Below are positions 41,173-49,882 of a stretch of 64,000 nucleotides of DNA, one piece after another. Source of the DNA: a bacterium (lineage in GTDB: Bacteria; Vulcanimicrobiota; Vulcanimicrobiia; Vulcanimicrobiales; Vulcanimicrobiaceae). The notes under the pieces are model-generated. The model was not told the DNA's origin. It made no database searches and saw only the letters and a program-made list of their open reading frames with translations. The stretch spans positions 1 through 64,000 of the forward strand of contig JAJYCL010000014.1 of the NCBI GenBank assembly GCA_021778415.1. The letters are read 5' to 3'. Made by a program: the position numbers and the translations under genes. How positions within the stretch are numbered: the first letter of the stretch is position 1; the number at the start of each line of letters is the position of its first letter.

Positions 41173-42317
41173 GCAATACGCAAGCGCGCTATGCCGTCGA
41201 TGCTTTGGAGCGTTATACGCAATCCAAGCTCACGATGACCTCCATCGGCAGTCATTCGGCCCTTGAGGTTGCTTATGGCGCGCGCGCTGTCGGGCTTGCC
41301 AATTTAGTGGTTACCGCAAAAGGTCGGCAAGCCACCTATGCTCGACACTATCTTCGGCGCGAAACGCCGATTCCGCGCGGTTGTGTTGATGAAACGCTCG
41401 AGCTCGAGAGTTTTCCGGAAATCCTTAACGATGACGTGCAAGAGCGCCTACTCGCCAAAAACGCTATTTTTGTTGCGAATCGCTCATTTGAAGTGTATTT
41501 GCATCAAAAGTATAGCTACGATGAAATCGAAAAAAGAATGCGAATTCCGTTCTTTGGGAATCGCTATCTCCTCCGAGCGGAGGAACGTGATGAAGACAAT
41601 AATCAGTATTCGCTCCTAGCGCGCGCCGGCATCCGCCATCCGCGGCAGTTTTCGTCACCGGATGAGATCGATCGTTTAGTGATGGTCAAGGCTCCGCACG
41701 CCAAAGTGACGTTCGAACGGGCATTTTTTCTCGTCTCGACGCCGCAGGAATATCGTCAAGAAAGCGAACGACTCATCGCTTCCGGAATGCTCACGGCCGA
41801 GGGATTGGCTCATGCAGTCATCGAGGAATATGCGCTCGGGCCTTCGATAAACTTGAATTTTTTCTATTCTCCGCTCCTTGGCGAACTCGAACTCATGGGC
41901 ACCGATACCCGTCGTCAGACCAACCTCGAGGGATTCCGCAATGTACCGCCATCGGCAATCGACGCCTTGCGTTCGGTTCCGATGCGCTTGGAAGAGGCGG
42001 GTCATATTGCCGCAACCCTCACGGAGTCCACGCTCGAGAAGGCCTTTGAGATGGGTGAGCGTTTTGTCGCAGTCGCTCGAGAAGCGAATCCGCCGGGGAT
42101 CATTGGACCGTTTGCCTTGCAGTGCATTATCGTCGCCGGTCCGCCAAAAGATTTTATCTGTTATGATGTCTCGTTGCGCATCCCGGGCTCGCCCGGAACA
42201 CGTTATACTCCATACTCGGCCTATCGGTTTGGTCGAGATGTGTCCGTTGGTGAACGCATTGCCATGGAAGTGGTGATGGCACGCGATCAAAATCGACTTT
42301 TCGACGTTCTCACGTAG
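41169..42317 (+). CDS. Second PurP-family paralogue with altered ATP-grasp site
   Basis: 382 residues, tandem to purP with a 4-bp overlap (GTG start). Shared signatures: MTSIGSHSALEVAYGARAVG, AIFVANRSFEVYLH, IPFFGNRYLLRAEER, VIEEYALGPSINLNFFYSP and LMGTDTRRQTNLEG. It differs at key places: the Gly-rich GGKGY loop of PurP reads PHAKVTFERAFF, and the EISARIVAGTN segment reads DVSLRIPGSPGTRYTPYS. It could be the second PurP class found beside PurP in some archaea, whose reaction is not settled to my knowledge. In this operon it could assist PurP, form a heteromer, or cover a missing step. Family strong, function unknown. Confidence 0.8.
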   Translation: MSNTQARYAVDALERYTQSKLTMTSIGSHSALEVAYGARAVGLANLVVTAKGRQATYARHYLRRETPIPRGCVDETLELESFPEILNDDVQERLLAKNAIFVANRSFEVYLHQKYSYDEIEKRMRIPFFGNRYLLRAEERDEDNNQYSLLARAGIRHPRQFSSPDEIDRLVMVKAPHAKVTFERAFFLVSTPQEYRQESERLIASGMLTAEGLAHAVIEEYALGPSINLNFFYSPLLGELELMGTDTRRQTNLEGFRNVPPSAIDALRSVPMRLEEAGHIAATLTESTLEKAFEMGERFVAVAREANPPGIIGPFALQCIIVAGPPKDFICYDVSLRIPGSPGTRYTPYSAYRFGRDVSVGERIAMEVVMARDQNRLFDVLT

Positions 42318-42361
42318 CTTTTAACGCACCTCACTGTAAAAATTGGTAGTAAGGAGACCCG

Positions 42362-42904
42362 ATGTCTACGCAAACGCTCCCCGAACGTACCGGAATCACG
42401 ACGTTCCAAGGCAATCCCATGACGTTAGTCGGCCATGCCGTTGCCGTGGGTGATGCGGCTCCCGACTTTTTTGTCGTCGATGCATCGATGAAACCTATTA
42501 CGCTCAATGATGTAACGGCGGGTGGAACTCGAGCCGCGCTTTTGATTGCCGTTCCATCGCTTGATACCCCGGTTTGCAATATTGAATCGCGCCGTTTCAA
42601 TGAACGCCTTGCCGAGTTTCCTAAAGGTGTATCCGCCTACGTCATTTCAATGGATCTTCCGTTTGCGCAGAAGCGCTGGTGCGGGGACGACGGCGAAATC
42701 GCCCTTGGAATGTTATCGGATTATCGTGAGCGCAGTTTTGGGCACAGCTATGGCGTTTTTGTCAAAGAGCTTGCGCTTTTAGCCCGCGCCACCTTTGTGG
42801 TCTCCGCCGATAAGAAAATAACGTATTCCGAGATTACGGCAGACATCGCTCAAGAACCGAACTACGACGCGGCAGTCGCCGCCGCGCTAGCCGCAGCAAA
42901 GTAA
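42362..42904 (+). CDS. tpx: Thiol peroxidase (Tpx-type peroxiredoxin)
   Basis: 180 residues preceded by a strong TAAGGAGA site. Tpx features: ITTFQGNPMTLVGHAV at the N-terminus, VPSLDTPVCNIESRRFN with the peroxidatic Cys in the TPVC motif, SMDLPFAQKRWC with the resolving Cys at the Tpx position, and GMLSDYRERSFGHSYG. It reduces lipid and hydrogen peroxides using thioredoxin in the cytosol. It lies inside the purine locus, 44 bases after the purP pair and 8 before guaA. No functional link with purines is known, so this may be simple operon insertion. Confidence 0.94.
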   Translation: MSTQTLPERTGITTFQGNPMTLVGHAVAVGDAAPDFFVVDASMKPITLNDVTAGGTRAALLIAVPSLDTPVCNIESRRFNERLAEFPKGVSAYVISMDLPFAQKRWCGDDGEIALGMLSDYRERSFGHSYGVFVKELALLARATFVVSADKKITYSEITADIAQEPNYDAAVAAALAAAK

Positions 42905-42912
42905 GCGAGGAT

Positions 42913-44454
42913 ATGTCCGCTCCGGTTTTCATTCTCGATTTCGGCGCTCAATATAGTCAACTCATTGCACGCCGCGTGCGCGAGATGGGTGTCTATTGCG
43001 AGTTGCTTCCCTACGATACGCCGTGGGCGTCGATTGCGGGGCGAAATCCCGGGGCGGTTATCCTCTCTGGTGGTCCCGAATCGACGTTAGCCCCCGATGC
43101 TTTGGATATCGATGCCGGCTATCTGACATCCGGAGTGCCGTTACTCGGCATTTGCTATGGCATGCAACTCATTGCAAAACGATTGGGTGCCGAGTTGGTG
43201 AAGCTCGATCATGCTGAGTATGGTCCGGCAGATGTACGTATCTCGGCGCAGAAAAATGCACTGTTCGAGGGCTTGGGCCCAACATTGCGCGTGTGGATGT
43301 CGCATGGCGATTCCGTCACCGTGCTACCTCCGGGATTCGAAGCATTAGCCTCAACCGATCGATGTGCCGTTGCGGCAATGGGAGATGCGACTCGACGCAT
43401 TTACGGCGTGCAGTTTCATCCGGAAGTCGTCCACACCGAATCCGGCACCGAGCTTCTCCGTCGCTTTGTTCGCGAGATTGCCGGCATGCCAAACGACTGG
43501 CGCATGGATTCGTTCGTTGAAACGGCGATCGCCGATATTCAGGCTAACGTTGGCTCCGCAAATGTTCTCTGTGCGCTTTCCGGCGGCGTCGACTCCGCCG
43601 TAGCCGCGACGCTCGTTGCGCGGGCCATTGGAACGCAGTTAACCTGTGTGTTTGTCGATCACGGTTTGTTGCGCAAAGACGAAGCAGAACAAGTGGTTGT
43701 GGCGTTCCGCGATGTGTTGCATTTAAATGTCATCGTCGTCGACGCGAAGCAACGCTTCCTGGAGAAGCTTGCAGGCGTTGACGATCCCGAACGCAAGCGT
43801 ATTATCATCGGCCATGAATTCATCGCCGTCTTTGAAGAAGAGTCTAAGAAAATCCCGAATGTGGGATTCTTGGTTCAAGGGACGCTTTATCCCGACGTGA
43901 TCGAATCCAAGACGCCGCAATCCAAAGCTGGGCATAAAATCAAATCGCATCATAACGTCGGCGGGTTGCCCGAACGAATGAACTTGACGCTCGTTGAACC
44001 GCTACGCGCGCTTTTCAAAGACGAAGTTCGCGAATTGGGGCGTGTCCTCGGTTTGCCGGAACATATCGTTGCTCGGCAGCCGTTTCCTGGGCCGGGCCTT
44101 GCGGTGCGAATAATCGGCGATATTACGCCGGATCGCTTGCACGTTGTTCGCGAGGCCGACGCTATCGTGCGCGATGAAATCGATCATGCAACGCTTTCCC
44201 CGCATCCGTGGCAATATTTTGCCGTGCTGACTCCCGTAAAATCCGTCGGGGTCATGGGCGATGGTCGTACCTATGCCAATCTCGTTGCCGTTCGCGCGAT
44301 CACGAGTGAAGATGGAATGACGGCCGACTGGGCGCGATTACCCCATGATTTGTTGGCGCGAATCTCGACGCGAATAGTCAATGAAGTTCCCGGTGTCAAT
44401 CGCGTCGCTTATGACATCACCTCAAAGCCGCCGGCAACGGTGGAGTGGGAGTAA
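42913..44454 (+). CDS. guaA: GMP synthase (glutamine-hydrolysing)
   Basis: 513 residues. It aminates XMP to GMP. The N-terminal class I amidotransferase (1-190) has VILSGGPEST, GICYGMQLIAKRLG with the nucleophile and VQFHPEVVHTESG. The ATP pyrophosphatase domain has P-loop ALSGGVDSAVAATL. The C-terminal dimerisation domain has KIKSHHNVGGLPE, RQPFPGPGLAVRIIG and the terminal RVAYDITSKPPATVEWE. It follows tpx by 8 bases and precedes purD by one base. Confidence 0.96.
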   Translation: MSAPVFILDFGAQYSQLIARRVREMGVYCELLPYDTPWASIAGRNPGAVILSGGPESTLAPDALDIDAGYLTSGVPLLGICYGMQLIAKRLGAELVKLDHAEYGPADVRISAQKNALFEGLGPTLRVWMSHGDSVTVLPPGFEALASTDRCAVAAMGDATRRIYGVQFHPEVVHTESGTELLRRFVREIAGMPNDWRMDSFVETAIADIQANVGSANVLCALSGGVDSAVAATLVARAIGTQLTCVFVDHGLLRKDEAEQVVVAFRDVLHLNVIVVDAKQRFLEKLAGVDDPERKRIIIGHEFIAVFEEESKKIPNVGFLVQGTLYPDVIESKTPQSKAGHKIKSHHNVGGLPERMNLTLVEPLRALFKDEVRELGRVLGLPEHIVARQPFPGPGLAVRIIGDITPDRLHVVREADAIVRDEIDHATLSPHPWQYFAVLTPVKSVGVMGDGRTYANLVAVRAITSEDGMTADWARLPHDLLARISTRIVNEVPGVNRVAYDITSKPPATVEWE

Positions 44455-44455
44455 C

Positions 44456-45757
44456 GTGCGCATTCTGGTAATCGGCAACGGGGCACGCGAAGATGCGCTC
44501 TCGTGGAGACTGGCGCAATCGCCCTCGTGCAGCGCAATTTTTGCGACACCGGGGAATGCCGGTACGGCATTGCGCGGTCAAAACTGGACGTTTCCGGGAA
44601 CGTACGGCAAGAGCATCATCGAGCGCGCGCGCTATGAAAAAATCGATCTCGTCGTTATCGGACCCGAGACGGCCATTGCCGCTGGAATCGGCGATCAATT
44701 ACGCGAAGCCGGTTTCTCGGTGTTTGGTCCCGATCGTTCTGCCGGGCGTTTGGAATCGAGTAAGGTGTATGCCAAGCGATTCATGGAACGTCACGGTATT
44801 CCAACTGCTCGCGCTCATGTCGTGCATTCCCGCGACCACGCGCGCAAGACGTTAGCAGAATGGGGCATCGGCGGTGTGGTGGTCAAAGCCGATGGCTTGG
44901 CCGCGGGCAAAGGCGTCGTTGTGTGCAGCGATGCAACCGAAGCTATTGCCGTCTGCGATGATTGGTACGATCATAATCGCGTGCCGGGCGGCGGCAATGA
45001 TGTCTTACTCGAAGAACGCTTAGTGGGCCGTGAGGTCAGCGTTTTTGCGCTCTGCGACGGGCGTGCCATCGCGCCGATTGCTGCAGCGTGCGATTACAAG
45101 CGAGCCGGTGATGGCGACACGGGGCCGAATACCGGAGGCATGGGTGCCTATTCACCGGCAAGTGGATTCCCGGAGAATATGAACGATATCGTTCGTGAAC
45201 GCATTCTCTCACCCGTTCTGCGCGGGCTGCTTGCCGAAGGCGAACAATATCTTGGCGTCCTGTATTGCGGCTTGATGTGGACGCAGGCCGGCCCGATGGT
45301 CATTGAGTTTAATGTGCGATTCGGCGATCCCGAGACGCAGGTGCTCATGCCCCGCGTTCATGGTGATTTCGCCGCACTGCTCAAATCGGTTGCCGACGGA
45401 GCGATGGATCTTTCGCTTGCCACGATCGGTGGAGATGCGTGCGTTGGGGTTGTCTTGGCGACGGGCGATTATCCACGGACGAATACTCCGCTCCAAGGGC
45501 TCGGCGCCGAATTAAAACTCGAACCTGGGACCGCGGCATTTTGGGGCGGTTCACAACTCGATAATGGCAAGATCAGCTCCGGTGGAGGCCGGGTTCTGAC
45601 GGTAACGGCCTTAGGGCCGAGTATCGCCCAGGCTCGCGAGCGGGCGTACGCCGCGGTGCGGGCGCTTCCGGCTCAGCTTGGAACGAATGAATTGACATTC
45701 CGAAGCGACATTGCGGCAAACGTCGCAACGCCGACAGGGAGCGACGAACATGCGTGA
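44456..45757 (+). CDS. purD: Phosphoribosylamine-glycine ligase
   Basis: 433 residues starting at GTG one base after the guaA stop; the longer open frame lies inside guaA. It makes GAR from phosphoribosylamine, glycine and ATP. ATP-grasp features: [74 protein letters not shown] and [19 protein letters not shown]. The length is normal. It precedes the BI-1 family gene by 35 bases. Confidence 0.96.
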   Translation: MRILVIGNGAREDALSWRLAQSPSCSAIFATPGNAGTALRGQNWTFPGTYGKSIIERARYEKIDLVVIGPETAIAAGIGDQLREAGFSVFGPDRSAGRLESSKVYAKRFMERHGIPTARAHVVHSRDHARKTLAEWGIGGVVVKADGLAAGKGVVVCSDATEAIAVCDDWYDHNRVPGGGNDVLLEERLVGREVSVFALCDGRAIAPIAAACDYKRAGDGDTGPNTGGMGAYSPASGFPENMNDIVRERILSPVLRGLLAEGEQYLGVLYCGLMWTQAGPMVIEFNVRFGDPETQVLMPRVHGDFAALLKSVADGAMDLSLATIGGDACVGVVLATGDYPRTNTPLQGLGAELKLEPGTAAFWGGSQLDNGKISSGGGRVLTVTALGPSIAQARERAYAAVRALPAQLGTNELTFRSDIAANVATPTGSDEHA

Positions 45758-45792
45758 AACTTCGTTACGATGGAGCCTATAGGAAGAGTGTA

Positions 45793-46443
45793 ATGGCATA
45801 TCAGTTGCAAAATCCGCAATCCCGCGTTTCTACCTCGACGCTCCTTGGCCAGGTTCTCGGCATAACGGCGATGGGGCTTTGTGTCACCGCGGGTTCAGTG
45901 TATATCTTTCAGAATTCCGTTGCGTTCGGCGCATCGATGATTGCGATGCTCATCGGATTCGGCTTGCTCATTGCGATCAACGCAACACGAGGGAATCCCG
46001 CGCTTTCACTGATGCTGTTTTATGCCTTCGCCTTTGCCGAAGGTGTCGGCATCTCGCCCATCATTCACGCCTATGCCACGACCATTGGCTGGGAAGTCGT
46101 GTATAACGCAGCGCTCACGACCGGCCTCGGCATGATCGCCCTGGGGTGCGTCGTGTATGCCACAGGCATTGATTTTCGCCGCTTTCAGGGCATCTTAATG
46201 CTCGCACTTCTCGGATTGATTATCGTCGGCGTCATCTCCATGTTCACGCATTTTGTTTCTCCGACCGTGTACTCATGGATCACGCTCGTCATTTTTTCGG
46301 GTTTTGTCCTGATTAATTTTGCGCGAATTCGTGCCGGCGGTGACGGTCAAACGGCGGTGCAATTGGCCGTAACCATGTATCTCGATGCAATCAATATTTT
46401 TCTCGCGCTTTTGCGCATTCTTGGTGGGCGATCGAGAGACTAA
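45793..46443 (+). CDS. Bax inhibitor-1/YccA family membrane protein
   Basis: 216 residues from ATG 45793, chosen because AGGAAGAG lies 5 bases upstream; a GTG at 45754 overlapping purD is possible. It has seven predicted spans: LGQVLGITAMGLCVTAG, AFGASMIAMLIGFGLLIAI, LMLFYAFAFAEGVGISPI, AALTTGLGMIALGCVVYA, FQGILMLALLGLIIVGVI, WITLVIFSGFVLINF, and the C-terminal LYLDAINIFLALLRILG-type helix (here MYLDAINIF). Bacterial members include YccA and YetJ, acid-sensitive calcium leak proteins and protease modulators. A purine role is not known. Confidence 0.9.
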   Translation: MAYQLQNPQSRVSTSTLLGQVLGITAMGLCVTAGSVYIFQNSVAFGASMIAMLIGFGLLIAINATRGNPALSLMLFYAFAFAEGVGISPIIHAYATTIGWEVVYNAALTTGLGMIALGCVVYATGIDFRRFQGILMLALLGLIIVGVISMFTHFVSPTVYSWITLVIFSGFVLINFARIRAGGDGQTAVQLAVTMYLDAINIFLALLRILGGRSRD

Positions 46444-46448
46444 CGTCA

Positions 46449-47822
46449 ATGTGTGGAATCGTCGGAGTATACGCACCGAAAAAAGACGCAGCGCGTCTGG
46501 CGTATTTCGGTTTGTATGCCCTGCAACATCGCGGCCAGGAATCGGCCGGAATTGCTGCAGCCGATGGGATGACGCTTCGGTCCCATAAGGATATGGGCCT
46601 CATCGGTGCCGTATTCGAAGAAGACGATCTCGCGCTTATGCAAGGGCATATTGCCGTCGGACATACGCGCTATTCGACGACTGGATCCTCCGTGGTTGTG
46701 AACGCGCAGCCGCTTCTCGAACGCAGCGAACTTGGCGATTTCGCGTTTGCCCACAACGGAAACCTGACGAACACCGAGGAACTTCGCGCCTCGCTCTCGC
46801 CGACGACGATTTTGCAGGCCTCTTCGGATTCCGAAGTGATGGCGAAGTTACTCGTCGAGGCTTCCGGCACGATGACGCAACGCATCCAAAACGTGATCGA
46901 CTCCGCGCTTGGCGCGTACTCTATCGTTCTTTGCACGGACGATGAACTCTACGCGTTTCGCGATCCGTGGGGCGTACGACCGTTGTGTCTTGGTTCGTTT
47001 CCCGATGGCGGCGGTTGGGCCGTCGCATCGGAATCGTGCGCGCTCTCCACGATCGGCGCGAAGTACGTTCGCGAACTCGAACCGGGTGAAATAGTCCGCA
47101 TTTCCGATAGCGGCATCGAATCGACGCAGACACATCGCGTGAACGCTCACCCGGCGCTCTGCATGTTCGAATATATTTACTTCGCGCGTCCCGATTCAAT
47201 GCTTGCCGGCCGGTCGATCTATATGGCGCGTCACGAAATGGGCCGAGCCTTGGCAAAAGAGCATCCGGTCGACGCCGATGTCGTCATGGCGATTCCCGAT
47301 TCTGCTGTACCGGGCGGTATCGGGTATGCTGCCGAGAGTGGATTGCCCTACGTCGAAGGGCTCATTAAGAATCGCTATATCGGTCGCACGTTTATTAGCC
47401 CGGATCAGACGATTCGTGCGCGCGGCGTACACCTCAAATTCAATCCGGTTCTTGAAAATCTTCGTGGGCAACGCGTTGTCGTCGTTGACGATTCGATCGT
47501 CCGTGGAACGACGACACCACGCATCGTGAGCTTACTTCGCGAATCCGGTGCAACGGAAGTACATCTGCGCATTACCTCGCCGCCAATCAAACATCCGTGC
47601 TACTTGGGCGTCGATATGGCGAGTTACGATGAGCTCATAGCGGCAAATTATACGATCGAACAGATTCGCGAAAAGACCGGAGCCGATTCGCTCGGCTATC
47701 TTTCTCTTGACGGCCTCGTAACGGCGACCGGGCGTAAGCGCGAAGAAATGTGCCTCGGGTGTCTCACAGGCGAGTACCCGAATGCTCCCGCCAGCCACCG
47801 CTCCCGCGCCATCGCCGGCTAA
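46449..47822 (+). CDS. purF: Amidophosphoribosyltransferase
   Basis: 457 residues. It catalyses the committed step, PRPP plus glutamine to phosphoribosylamine. The nucleophile Cys follows Met directly (MCGIVGVYAPK), so no propeptide is needed, unlike the Bacillus enzyme. GLYALQHRGQESAGIA and FAHNGNLTN mark the glutaminase domain; VVVVDDSIVRGTTTPRI binds PRPP. Four cysteines match the [4Fe-4S] ligand positions of Bacillus-type PurF (CMFEYIYFARPDS, HPCYLGVDM, MCLGCLTGEYP), so an oxygen-sensitive cluster is likely. A REP element follows the stop. Confidence 0.95.
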   Translation: MCGIVGVYAPKKDAARLAYFGLYALQHRGQESAGIAAADGMTLRSHKDMGLIGAVFEEDDLALMQGHIAVGHTRYSTTGSSVVVNAQPLLERSELGDFAFAHNGNLTNTEELRASLSPTTILQASSDSEVMAKLLVEASGTMTQRIQNVIDSALGAYSIVLCTDDELYAFRDPWGVRPLCLGSFPDGGGWAVASESCALSTIGAKYVRELEPGEIVRISDSGIESTQTHRVNAHPALCMFEYIYFARPDSMLAGRSIYMARHEMGRALAKEHPVDADVVMAIPDSAVPGGIGYAAESGLPYVEGLIKNRYIGRTFISPDQTIRARGVHLKFNPVLENLRGQRVVVVDDSIVRGTTTPRIVSLLRESGATEVHLRITSPPIKHPCYLGVDMASYDELIAANYTIEQIREKTGADSLGYLSLDGLVTATGRKREEMCLGCLTGEYPNAPASHRSRAIAG

Positions 47823-47837
47823 CGTTTTTAGCGCACC

Positions 47838-47935
47838 ATCCTTCGAGACGCGCTCCTTCGGAGCGCTCCTCAGGATGACACGAGACGCGCTCCTTCGGAG
47901 CGCTCCAGGATGACACGAGACCCGCTCTGTCTTGC
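47838..47935. repeat. REP-like element, two copies, after purF
   Basis: CCTTCGAGACGCGCTCCTTCGGAGCG then CTCCTCAGGATGACACGAGACG, followed by a second copy of GACGCGCTCCTTCGGAGCG with a truncated tail. The hairpin arms GCGCTCC-TTC-GGAGCGC differ from those at 59 kb but remain complementary. It lies between the convergent ends of purF and the LprI-like gene. Confidence 0.85.
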
Positions 47936-47952
47936 AGGGGTGAGGCGGAGGG

Positions 47953-48459
47953 CTAGAGAGGTTCGGCGATCCAGGAATTTTTTAGGACCGTGAGTTGTGC
48001 GCGCTCCATTTCTGTCATGCACGTGCCACCTTCGAGCGGGCACGTTGCGTCGCGAAATGCGATCCACGCATGCTCGGCGTGCAGCAGCAGCGGTTTTTGC
48101 GACGGGAGAATCGCTTTCGCGAGCTTCCCATAATAGGTTGCGAGTGCTGCGTCGACGTTAGGATCAACGGCGACGGATGTGCGAATGCGGCCATGGCGAG
48201 CGATGAACGATGTTAACCATGCCGTTCGCGATGCGGTGATTTGGCTGGAACATGAGTCGAGGATCGCTGGCTGGATTGACCCGCCTTCAACCATGCTTCC
48301 ATAGAATGTACACGTCGCATCGATAAAGGCTTGCCAGCGAGCTTGTGAGCGTGCTAGCGCTTGTTTATTCGGCGCCGCCGCCGTCGCTTTGGCATAGGCC
48401 TGTTGATTCATATCGGTTTGCGTCTGGGCTAAAAGGACGGCGAGAAGCAGGTGCATCAT
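47953..48459 (-). CDS. Secreted LprI/DUF1311-like protein with duplicated motif
   Basis: 168 residues with a short signal peptide (MMHLLLAVLLAQTQT). The core resembles the lysozyme-inhibitor LprI N-terminal domain (DUF1311): helical, with RWQAFIDATC near residue 42 and a second copy AWIAFRDATC near 132, each with downstream Cys (LDSCSSQ, GGTCMTEMERAQL). The repeated W-x2-F-x-D-A-x-C motif suggests internal duplication. Relatives inhibit lysozyme or have unknown periplasmic roles. It is the last gene of the minus-strand cluster beginning near 51.3 kb. Confidence 0.72.
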   Translation of the reverse strand: MMHLLLAVLLAQTQTDMNQQAYAKATAAAPNKQALARSQARWQAFIDATCTFYGSMVEGGSIQPAILDSCSSQITASRTAWLTSFIARHGRIRTSVAVDPNVDAALATYYGKLAKAILPSQKPLLLHAEHAWIAFRDATCPLEGGTCMTEMERAQLTVLKNSWIAEPL

Positions 48460-48513
48460 CGGTATTCCCTGCCTCGCAGCGGCATGTTTTTCCTGCGACT
48501 GTGTAACCGCACG

Positions 48514-49020
48514 CTATTGTCGGTGTTCGATACCGTCGCCGGTTCTCGTCCACGTGTGTTGGTCGTATGAAAATTCGGATCGAAAGACGATCGTATTCGG
48601 GTCTGTGAAAATATTGACGACGCGGAAATAGACCGTTTTATTACCATCCTTTTGAATCCACGGATAGGTCCAACGATTCCCCGCAATAATGAGTGTTCCG
48701 CCACCCGCGCTTGTACCGTTAGGCGTGACGATACTTGTGCGATAGGTGTTTGTGGCTGCATTGAACGTGTACACGATGAGCGCCATCGATTTTCCATCGA
48801 CTGTTTGGTGGCAAGCATAAAAATCACCACTACGCCAACAATCATTGTGCGCGACGGACGTTTGCGTGCTCGGTTTGCTGTACATCGTTGCGTGACGTGT
48901 AATGGTTGATCTCCATGTGCCGTTATAGAGCGCGATGGCATCGAGGCCCGGGGGCTGTGCTGCGAGTCCGACTGTGACGGTTGCGAACGTGAGAGTGAAA
49001 AACCAGGCGATATGTTTCAT
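48514..49020 (-). CDS. Secreted protein, unknown function
   Basis: 168 residues from ATG 49020, which overlaps the esterase stop (ATGA) and opens a signal peptide (MKHIAWFFTLTFATVTVGLA). The mature part is a beta-rich lipocalin-like domain, ALYNGTWRSTITRHA, then ACHQTVDGKSMALIVY, NRWTYPWIQKDGNK and FRSEFSYDQHTWT, with two Cys (NDCWRSGDFYAC). The pattern resembles DUF1579-type or other small secreted barrel proteins with a YxGxW start. It is translationally coupled to the esterase upstream. Confidence 0.55.
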   Translation of the reverse strand: MKHIAWFFTLTFATVTVGLAAQPPGLDAIALYNGTWRSTITRHATMYSKPSTQTSVAHNDCWRSGDFYACHQTVDGKSMALIVYTFNAATNTYRTSIVTPNGTSAGGGTLIIAGNRWTYPWIQKDGNKTVYFRVVNIFTDPNTIVFRSEFSYDQHTWTRTGDGIEHRQ

Positions 49021-49865
49021 GGTGTCCCTTTCGTGGTGAGGCCGATAAAGTGCATCAATGCGGCAAAGACGGGATCGCGCGGGTCGATCGCGCTTCGTAG
49101 GACGCCTACGTGATCGGCACCCATATCGCGAATGACGAATGCGCTGACGCCGGCGGCATGGAGGCGGCGCATGAAGTAGATCGCACGATCGCACGCATCG
49201 GGGTCGTCGTCGCTGCCGCAAACGATCATAAATGGCGGCGCGTGCGGATCGATGTCGAGGGCCGGCGAGATGCGAGCGCGTGCGTCGGACGTCTGTCCGT
49301 AAATTTTAAAATCGACGACTTGCCAGGAGTGCGGCTCGTCGGACAGATTGCGGACATCGTAGACGCCGGCCAGGGAAATGACGCCGCGAACCAGCGAGAA
49401 ATCGACGCCCGCCGTTCGGAGGTACGCTGGATGCGTCCCCAACATGGAGACGATCTGGGCGCCCGCGGAGTGCCCGGCAAGATAGAGGCGCGAGGTATCC
49501 AGGCCATAGGGAGCGGCGTGGGCGATCGTCCAGGCCACTGCCGCTGCCACATCGTTCGTTGCGCCCTGGGCATCCGAATCCGGAAAGAGGCGATAGGACG
49601 GGATCACCAGGACGATTCCTTGGCGTGCGAGATCGCGCCCGACCTTGGCAAATCCGCGACGGTCGCCTTGCATGAAGGCGCCGCCATAAACGAAGACGAC
49701 GACCGGTGCGTTGGCGGGAGCTACCGGCAGATAGAGATCGAGGCGGTGCGTATCGAGCCCATCGGCGATATATGGGATATCGACGATCGATCGAGGGGTG
49801 GAGGCGTGGGCTGAACCGATGAGTGCCAGACAGAGTAGCCAGGCGACGGCAAGCGTTCGAAGCAT
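49017..49865 (-). CDS. Secreted alpha/beta-hydrolase esterase (BD-FAE/carboxylesterase-like)
   Basis: 282 residues. The signal peptide ends at GSAHA (~residue 22). The hydrolase core has VVVFVYGGAFMQGDRRGFAKVGRDLA (HGGG-type oxyanion loop, with YGG for HGG), nucleophile elbow LAGHSAGAQIVS, catalytic Asp in MIVCGSDDDPDACD and His in GADHVGVL. The closest family type is the feruloyl/acetyl esterase group, acting on small esters outside the membrane. It lies 17 bases after the regulator gene and is coupled to the next secreted protein. Confidence 0.83.
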   Translation of the reverse strand: MLRTLAVAWLLCLALIGSAHASTPRSIVDIPYIADGLDTHRLDLYLPVAPANAPVVVFVYGGAFMQGDRRGFAKVGRDLARQGIVLVIPSYRLFPDSDAQGATNDVAAAVAWTIAHAAPYGLDTSRLYLAGHSAGAQIVSMLGTHPAYLRTAGVDFSLVRGVISLAGVYDVRNLSDEPHSWQVVDFKIYGQTSDARARISPALDIDPHAPPFMIVCGSDDDPDACDRAIYFMRRLHAAGVSAFVIRDMGADHVGVLRSAIDPRDPVFAALMHFIGLTTKGTP

Positions 49866-49882
49866 GCCATGACGATAGGTGA

